Below the pieces are notes generated by a model. The model saw nothing but the letters and a program-made list of their open reading frames with translations, had not been told where the DNA came from and made no database searches. A program made the position numbers and the translations under genes. Of a DNA stretch of 11,948 nt, positions 7,248 through 11,948 are shown in pieces. This DNA is from Alphaproteobacteria bacterium (GTDB taxonomy: Bacteria > Pseudomonadota > Alphaproteobacteria > Caulobacterales > Parvularculaceae), in the NCBI GenBank assembly GCA_030428745.1, contig JAUIEG010000034.1:1-11948 (forward strand), given 5' to 3'. Position 1 is the stretch's first letter. Each line of letters starts with the position of its first letter.

Positions 7248-7360
7248 GGCCGGGCCCTTTCATTTGGGATAAAACTTCGCAGCAATGGGTAGGCGGCGCC
7301 AGCTATCGCCGTCAATATGAAGAACGAAGCAATTGCCGCCATTTTACTGCGCCGCGGCAT
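7238..7360 (-). CDS. Doubtful small single-helix membrane protein ORF overlapping the dehydrogenase start
   Basis: A 40-codon ORF reads MPRRSKMAAIASFFILTA and continues as IAGAAYPLLRSFIPNERARPWR: a basic N-terminus, one hydrophobic helix (about residues 7-26) and a basic tail. It would sit directly upstream of the dehydrogenase, overlapping it by 10 bases, with the dehydrogenase ribosome-binding site inside its last codons. Against it: no Shine-Dalgarno sequence precedes either ATG (7360 or 7342), third-position GC is only about half, and it lies in the divergent promoter region of the membrane-protein gene. The charge-helix-charge layout is suggestive, but chance is quite possible. Confidence 0.3.
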   Translation of the reverse strand: MPRRSKMAAIASFFILTAIAGAAYPLLRSFIPNERARPWR

Positions 7361-7372
7361 GTGAGGGGCCTG

Positions 7373-7816
7373 ATGAACGCCGGAAACACCATAAAAACAG
7401 CAATCGCTTATCTGCTTTCGGTCGCCGCGACCTATGTACTCTCGGTTGCTTTCTACACCCAGCAAGTCATTGCAAAAATGGTGGCGGTCGGCGCGGTCTA
7501 TTCAGGCCAGCAACAGTTCAACACCTTCGTCGACAATTTTACAGGCCTCTGGCTATTGGCCGCCATGATCGCGGTAGCGCTCCTGGTCGCCTTCGTCGTC
7601 GCGTTTTTTGTGAAGCGGCTTTTGAAGCCGCTGGCGCCGATCGCTTATCCGGTGGCGGGCGGCGCGGCGATCCTGCTCATGCTATATCTGATCGAACAAC
7701 AGCTCGGCGGCGGCGCCGGCGTTATCGGCGGCGCGCGCGACGCAACCGGTCTCGCCTTGCAGACCCTTGCCGGCTTCCTCGGAGGCGCGGTTTTCGCCTT
7801 CATGCGTCCACGCTAA
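7373..7816 (+). CDS. Conserved four-helix inner-membrane protein of unknown function
   Basis: The protein has 147 residues from ATG 7373, chosen because GAGGGG at 7363-7368 is a good ribosome-binding site; GTG 7361 is in frame but lies within that site. Predicted membrane segments are about 8-28, 59-80, 88-107 and 126-144. Between helices 1 and 2 is a polar loop with VGAVYSGQQQFNTFVDNF, and between 3 and 4 a glycine-rich loop GGGAGVIGGARDATG (112-126). The KRLLKPLAPIAYPVAGGAA stretch (81-99) looks strongly constrained. It resembles hypothetical proteins I have seen in marine Proteobacteria, but I cannot name the family. It is 50 bases upstream of the DUF885 gene and could be co-transcribed with it. 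No catalytic motif is evident, so no function is assigned. Confidence 0.82.
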   Translation: MNAGNTIKTAIAYLLSVAATYVLSVAFYTQQVIAKMVAVGAVYSGQQQFNTFVDNFTGLWLLAAMIAVALLVAFVVAFFVKRLLKPLAPIAYPVAGGAAILLMLYLIEQQLGGGAGVIGGARDATGLALQTLAGFLGGAVFAFMRPR

Positions 7817-7866
7817 CCCTTTCCTCGTTTTCTTTTTCCCTCGTTATCCTTTTCGGAGTCGCTTTC

Positions 7867-9684
7867 ATGAAATCGGTTTTTCTGCGCAGCCTCATCGCCA
7901 GCGCATTCCTCTTTTCCGTCGCCACAGCCCAGGAGGGTGCTCAAGAAGAACTGGCCTCTGACGCAATCGCGACAGAAGAAAGCGCGCAAGAAGAAACAGC
8001 GCCGCCTGATACGCTCGATCAAATCATAGAGGATCACTGGGCCTGGACGCTGTCGGAAAGCCCGACCTTCGCGACCACACTGGGCGTACGCGATTATGAC
8101 GACCAGCTTGGCGACCCTTCTCTTGAAGGCGCTGCGCGACGCGAAGCCAGGACCGCTGCTTTTATTGAACGCCTTGAAGCGCTGGATCCGACGCAGCTAT
8201 CGGAAGAAGACGCCGTCAATTACAAACTGCTGCTTCTCGACCTCAAAAATGAGATTGAGGGCGCGCAATTCGGCGGCAAATATTTCCTGATGACCAACCG
8301 ATACGGCCCTCAAAACGAGATTACCGATCTCGCCAGCCAATTGCCGTTCTTCACCCTCGCTGATTATGAAAGCTATGTGGCGCGCCTTGAAGCTGCGCCC
8401 GCTTTTCTGCAAGCGGCCACAGAAACCTTGCGCGCTGGCGCCGAAGCCGGCTGGACGCGCCCTTGCGCCGCCATGGAAGGGGTTGAAGAAACGATCCGCT
8501 ACCATGTTATCGACGACGCCAATGACAGCGTCCTGATGAAGCCGTTCGAAAAGCCGCTGGCGACGATTTCAAGACGCAACTGGCGCCAGTTGAAAGCCGA
8601 TGCAGCCGACGCCATTGACGATAAGGTCATTCCGGCGCTTTCCGCCTTCGCGGATTTTTATGCGACCGAATATGCGCCCGCCTGCAAGGAAGAAATCGGC
8701 GCCAGCGCGCTTCCTGACGGGCTCGCCTATTACGCCCATCGGGCAAGCGTCTACACAACCACTGACAAAACACCGGACGAAATCCACGAGATCGGACTTT
8801 CCGAAGTGGCGCGCATCCGCAAAGAAATGGACAAGGTGATTGAGTCCACCGGGTTTGAGGGTGACTTCAAAGCGTTTCAGGACTTCCTGCGCACCGATCC
8901 GCAGTTCTACGCCAAAACGCCGGAAGAGCTCATGGCGGCGAATGCGCTGGTCGCCAAGAAAGCCGACGGCGCGCTGACGCAATTGTTCACGCGGCTGCCG
9001 CGTATGCCTTACACGCTCAAGCCCATTCCCGAAGAGGTCGCCGAAGGAACGACCACGGCCTATTACGAACCAGCAGCGGGCGACGGCAGCCGTCCGGGCG
9101 TTTATCGCGTGAACACCTCAAAACTCGACACCCGGCCGCTATATGAAATCGAGGCGCTGACGCTGCATGAAGCCGTGCCCGGCCATCATTTCCAGATCGC
9201 GCTGGCGCAGGAAACAGAGATTCCCTATTTCCGCCGATACAGTTTCATTACAGCCTTTGTCGAAGGCTGGGGCCTTTACGCCGAAAGCCTCGGGCGTGAC
9301 GCGGGCTTCTATGAAGATCCTTATTCCGATTTCGGGCGCCTCTCCTACGAAATGTGGCGCGCCTGCCGCCTCGTTGTCGATACCGGCATTCACGCCAAAG
9401 GCTGGTCGAAGCAGCAGGCGATCGACTACATGGCCGACAACACCGCCCTGTCGCTCCACAACATCGAAGCGGAGGTAAACCGCTACATCACCAATCCGGG
9501 CCAGGCGCTCGCCTATAAGATGGGTGAGTTGAAAATGCAGGAATTGCGCAAGCGCGCATCGGACGCGCTGGGCCGCGAATTCGATCTGCGCAAGTTCAAC
9601 GACGCACTACTCGCCAGCGGCGCAGTTCCCCTGTCAGTGCTGGAAGACAATATCGACGCCTGGATCGCTGAACAGCAGAACTAG
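7867..9684 (+). CDS. Secreted DUF885 family putative zinc metallopeptidase
   Basis: The protein has 605 residues from ATG 7867, with GGAG eight bases upstream; the same frame is open far to the left, but that part overlaps the membrane-protein gene and is a shadow. A Sec signal peptide ends at about A21 (VATA-Q), followed by a low-complexity acidic stretch to about residue 48. The rest matches the DUF885 family (PF05960): a helical N-terminal region, then HEAVPGHHFQ (434-443, an HExxxGH zinc motif with H434, E435, H440 or H441) and EGWGLYAE (466-473, E466 a likely third ligand), then YITNPGQALAYKMG. By fold and motif it is a probable periplasmic or exported peptidase; the substrate is unknown. 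It is followed by phoR after a 51-base gap containing a weak hairpin. Confidence 0.9.
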   Translation: MKSVFLRSLIASAFLFSVATAQEGAQEELASDAIATEESAQEETAPPDTLDQIIEDHWAWTLSESPTFATTLGVRDYDDQLGDPSLEGAARREARTAAFIERLEALDPTQLSEEDAVNYKLLLLDLKNEIEGAQFGGKYFLMTNRYGPQNEITDLASQLPFFTLADYESYVARLEAAPAFLQAATETLRAGAEAGWTRPCAAMEGVEETIRYHVIDDANDSVLMKPFEKPLATISRRNWRQLKADAADAIDDKVIPALSAFADFYATEYAPACKEEIGASALPDGLAYYAHRASVYTTTDKTPDEIHEIGLSEVARIRKEMDKVIESTGFEGDFKAFQDFLRTDPQFYAKTPEELMAANALVAKKADGALTQLFTRLPRMPYTLKPIPEEVAEGTTTAYYEPAAGDGSRPGVYRVNTSKLDTRPLYEIEALTLHEAVPGHHFQIALAQETEIPYFRRYSFITAFVEGWGLYAESLGRDAGFYEDPYSDFGRLSYEMWRACRLVVDTGIHAKGWSKQQAIDYMADNTALSLHNIEAEVNRYITNPGQALAYKMGELKMQELRKRASDALGREFDLRKFNDALLASGAVPLSVLEDNIDAWIAEQQN

Positions 9685-9685
9685 C

Positions 9686-9711
9686 AGCGGCGGGGCGCCA
9701 TTGCCGCCGCT
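9686..9711 (+). terminator. Weak GC-rich hairpin after the DUF885 gene
   Basis: AGCGGCGG (9686-9693) pairs with CCGCCGCT (9704-9711) around a 10-base loop, immediately after the stop codon. The following TTCTCC is a poor U-tract, so it may only attenuate or protect the 3' end rather than terminate; read-through into phoR is possible. Confidence 0.3.
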
Positions 9712-9735
9712 TCTCCAAAAGGCTAAGCAGCGACC

Positions 9736-11130
9736 ATGCAGGACGATCTCGCCGACATGATCCGCAACACCGCCGCGCGCGTTCGTGCGCGCGATTTTGC
9801 CTGGGCCGCCGGCATCAGCGCCGGAGTTTGCGCCGGGCTGTTGATTTCGGGTCTCGCCGAATGGCGCATTATCCTGATTGTCTGGGGCGCGTTCATGGCG
9901 GCGCTCGCCGTACGCTACCGGTTTTCATCGGGCCGCGTCTGGGCGGCGCCGGTTCAACGCATTGTCGACACGCAGATGGAGGCGCAACAGGCCGAGCTTG
10001 CGCATCTGCGTATTGTGCAAGGGGTGGCGCGCGCGCTGCCCGAACCGATTTTCGTTCTTGATGCGGACGGCATTGTCGAGCACGCCAATCCGGCGGCGCT
10101 GGAGCTTGTGGGCATGAAGGAAGCCGCCGGGCGTCACTTCGCTTCCGTTCTGCGCGCACCCGACGTGTTTGAGGCGGCTGAGGCAGTGCTTTCCTCGCAC
10201 GAGTCGCAAAGCGTTGAATTCACCACCATTGGCGGAGTTGAGCGCACCTGCCGCGCCTCCATCACCCCCATCGATACAGGCTCGCCCGATCTTCAGGCGC
10301 GCCCACGCGCGCTGGTCTTTATTCGCGATCTCACCAGCGAACGCCGCGTTGAGCAGATGCGCGCCGACTTCATCGCCAGCGCCAGTCACGAACTCAGAAC
10401 GCCGCTCGCCTCTGTGCTTGGCTTCATCGAAACCCTGCGCGGACACGCAAAAGACGATCCGGAAGCGCAGGAAAAATTCCTGTCAACGATGCAGGCGCAG
10501 GCCGAGCGCATGCAGCGCCTTGTCGCCGATCTGATGTCGCTGTCGCGGATTGAACTCAACGAGCATGTGCCGCCGCGAGAGCGTGTAGACCTGGCCGATA
10601 TCGCTAACGACGTCATTGACAGTTTGGCGCCGTTGCTTGAATCCGGCGGCGCTATCGTCGACTTCACCAAGGACGATGATCAGCCCACGAATATTCGCGC
10701 CGAACATGACGAGATTTTTCAGGCGATCCAGAATCTCATCGACAACGCCGTGAAATATGGCGGCGACCCCGCCATGGTGAAGCTACGCGTCGGCAGAGGC
10801 GCAGCCCCGACTCCATTCACCGACGGCCCGCCCGCCCATCGCGCCGGCGACAGCGCCGAACAGGTGGCCGCGCGTCTTGGCGTCGGCGTCGACGAGCTGG
10901 TCTATGTTCAGATCCGCGATTTCGGTCCCGGCATTGAGCGCGCGGACCTGCCGCGCCTCACCGAACGGTTTTACCGGGTCAATATTGAACGCAGCCGCAA
11001 GAGCGGCGGCACAGGGCTCGGGCTCGCCATCGTCAAGCACATCATGAACCGCCACAAAGGCGGATTTCAGATCGAAAGCCGCCTCGCTGGCGGGGCCGTT
11101 TTCACCTGTTATTTTCAAAACGCCGACTAA
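9736..11130 (+). CDS. phoR: PhoR phosphate-regulon sensor histidine kinase
   Basis: The protein has 464 residues. Two close membrane helices (about 21-40 and 43-59) leave almost no periplasmic domain, as usual for PhoR, which senses phosphate through PhoU and Pst rather than directly. A PAS domain (about 88-205, LPEPIFVLDADGIVEHANPA) precedes HisKA with the H-box SASHELRTPL (phosphorylated His218). The ATPase domain has N-box NLIDNAVKYG (N337), G1 DFGPGI (D395), an F-box ERFYRV, and G2 GGTGLGLAIVKH (424-435). It phosphorylates or dephosphorylates PhoB. Naming rests on domain order and the phoU neighbour. About 35 extra residues (353-387, Pro/Ala/Gly-rich) lie between the N-box strand and G1. 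The ATG at 9736 has only a distant AAAAGG (9716-9721). Confidence 0.88.
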   Translation: MQDDLADMIRNTAARVRARDFAWAAGISAGVCAGLLISGLAEWRIILIVWGAFMAALAVRYRFSSGRVWAAPVQRIVDTQMEAQQAELAHLRIVQGVARALPEPIFVLDADGIVEHANPAALELVGMKEAAGRHFASVLRAPDVFEAAEAVLSSHESQSVEFTTIGGVERTCRASITPIDTGSPDLQARPRALVFIRDLTSERRVEQMRADFIASASHELRTPLASVLGFIETLRGHAKDDPEAQEKFLSTMQAQAERMQRLVADLMSLSRIELNEHVPPRERVDLADIANDVIDSLAPLLESGGAIVDFTKDDDQPTNIRAEHDEIFQAIQNLIDNAVKYGGDPAMVKLRVGRGAAPTPFTDGPPAHRAGDSAEQVAARLGVGVDELVYVQIRDFGPGIERADLPRLTERFYRVNIERSRKSGGTGLGLAIVKHIMNRHKGGFQIESRLAGGAVFTCYFQNAD

Positions 11131-11154
11131 GCCCCGATTTATTTCTGAACATAT

Positions 11155-11179
11155 GGCGCAAAATTTGCGCCTTAATTTT
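11155..11179 (+). terminator. Intrinsic-terminator-like palindrome after phoR
   Basis: GGCGCAAAATTTGCGCC (11155-11171) is a perfect inverted repeat with 8-base arms and one central base. In RNA a 6-base GC-rich stem closes a small A/U loop, followed by TTAATTTT (11172-11179), so it can act as a Rho-independent terminator for phoR. A dimeric regulator site is an alternative reading. Confidence 0.55.
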
Positions 11180-11183
11180 GCAC

Positions 11184-11201
11184 CTGACAAGAATTTGTCA
11201 T
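11184..11201 (+). promoter_or_regulatory. PhoB binding site (Pho box) upstream of phoU
   Basis: CTGACAA (11184-11190), a four-base spacer GAAT and TTGTCAT (11195-11201) form the two half-sites of a Pho box (consensus CTGTCAT-N4-CTGTCAT). The second 11-base unit through AAAT matches CTGTCATAAAT at 10 of 11 positions, the first at 8 of 11. TTGTCA also resembles a -35 hexamer. No convincing -10 lies at the usual ten-base distance; AATAAT at 11203-11208 is the best -10-like string but is too close. It sits about 50 bases before phoU. Confidence 0.65.
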
Positions 11202-11252
11202 AAATAATGGGCATGTAAGCCCTCCTTCACCGACACGGAAAACCAACACCCT

Positions 11253-11948
11253 ATGGCCGCCCACGCCCCGCAATCCTCCTATCAGTCTCGTCTCAACCTT
11301 GAGACATCGCTGTCGCGCATGGCCGCGCAGGTGGAAAGCCAGCTGGCGGGCGCGGTTTCCGCCTTTGAACGGCGCGACCTCGAGGCCGCCCGCCAAATCA
11401 TTGCCGGCGATGAGCGCATTGACGCCATGGACCACGATATTGAGGCCAAGGTGATGGACCTTCTTCTCAAAGGGGCGTTGCCGGAAGACGCGCTGCGCGA
11501 GGTCATGACGGTTTCCAAACTTGCGGGCGAGCTGGAGCGCGTGGGCGATCTCGCCAAGAATGTCGCCAAGCGCACCCTGGTCGTGAGCCTTGAAGCGCCG
11601 GCCCGCCCGACATCAGGCGTCGCCCGTATGGGCCGAGCGAGCCTTCGTCAGCTCTCAGACATTCTCAACGCCTATTCGAGTCGCAACCTCATCGCAGCGA
11701 AAGCGGTGTGGGGCGGGGATGACGAGCTTGATGAGCTCTATAATTCCGTGTTCGAGGAAATCCTCGTCGCCATGATGCATGACCCGGCCAAGGTTAACGC
11801 CTGCACCCACCTTGTTTTTACGGCCAAGAATTTTGAGCGTGTGGGTGATCACGCCACCAACATCGCCGAAGCCCTCCATTTCCTTCTTACGGGCTCACGC
11901 ATTATGGAGCGCCGCCCAAAAGGCGACAAAACCTCGACAACCGTGGTT
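11253..11948 (+). CDS. phoU: PhoU phosphate signalling protein (partial, 3' end off window)
   Basis: 232 codons are open to the right edge from ATG 11253; PhoU is usually about 230-245 residues, so only a short tail should be missing. It shows the two tandem three-helix bundles of the family, each with the metal-binding motif: GELERVGDLAKNVAKR (E95, D99) and NFERVGDHATNIAEAL (E195, D199). PhoU links phosphate transporter state to PhoR and keeps the Pho regulon off when phosphate is plentiful. It follows phoR directly, with a terminator-like palindrome and a Pho box between, so it probably has its own PhoB-controlled transcript. phoB is expected next downstream (inference). The ribosome-binding site is weak (GGAAAA at about 11237-11242). 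Confidence 0.93.
   Translation, partial: MAAHAPQSSYQSRLNLETSLSRMAAQVESQLAGAVSAFERRDLEAARQIIAGDERIDAMDHDIEAKVMDLLLKGALPEDALREVMTVSKLAGELERVGDLAKNVAKRTLVVSLEAPARPTSGVARMGRASLRQLSDILNAYSSRNLIAAKAVWGGDDELDELYNSVFEEILVAMMHDPAKVNACTHLVFTAKNFERVGDHATNIAEALHFLLTGSRIMERRPKGDKTSTTVV

Noticed and set aside
5180..7861. GANTC (CcrM methylation) sites just before the ferredoxin start (5180-5184) and the DUF885 start (7857-7861)
   Set aside because: GANTC occurs often by chance and other copies lie inside genes here; without a genome-wide count the positions carry no weight.
7333..7866. N-terminal extension of the DUF885 frame
   Set aside because: It overlaps the membrane-protein gene in another frame, is Arg-rich, and the true start at 7867 has a ribosome-binding site and a signal peptide.

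Overview
The window is GC-rich, gene-dense chromosomal DNA from an alphaproteobacterium. Signs of this are an alphaproteobacterial-type AddB, an AmgK/MurU muropeptide-salvage pair beside tsaE and addB, an FdVI-like [2Fe-2S] ferredoxin, the repair protein MmcB preceded by an alphaproteobacterial SOS operator (GAAC-N7-GAAC), and PhoR/PhoU. Several proteins resemble those of Caulobacterales or Parvularculales-like marine bacteria, but the genus cannot be fixed from sequence alone. I see no transposon, prophage, CRISPR array, tRNA or rRNA, and no gene-free stretch longer than about 125 bases.

Layout. (1) Positions 1-5079, minus strand: a tightly packed operon reading leftwards, tsaE - amgK - murU - addB. 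The last gene runs off the left edge. amgK/murU overlap by 4 bases and murU/addB by 1 base, so translation is probably coupled. It joins a tRNA t6A-modification ATPase, two enzymes that recycle N-acetylmuramic acid to UDP-MurNAc, and one subunit of the AddAB recombination nuclease. (2) Positions 5187-6053, plus strand: a [2Fe-2S] ferredoxin, then mmcB with its own predicted leaderless, LexA-controlled promoter. (3) Positions 6060-7247, minus strand: a lipoprotein PQQ-dependent aldose-type dehydrogenase, convergent with mmcB. A doubtful 40-codon ORF overlaps its start. (4) Positions 7373-9684, plus strand: an unnamed four-helix membrane protein and a secreted DUF885-type putative metallopeptidase. 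(5) Positions 9736-11948, plus strand: phoR, an intrinsic-terminator-like palindrome, a Pho box, then phoU running off the right edge.

The most informative regulatory signals are two operators that fit the genes they precede. One is a perfect GAAC-N7-GAAC LexA box over the predicted transcription and translation start of mmcB. The other is a PhoB box (CTGACAA-N4-TTGTCAT) between phoR and phoU, just after a terminator-like palindrome. phoR and phoU are adjacent with no pst transporter genes between them, which differs from the common phoR-pstCAB-phoU-phoB order. I do not see a wholly new system. The novelty here is in regulation and gene arrangement, plus two poorly characterised protein families.
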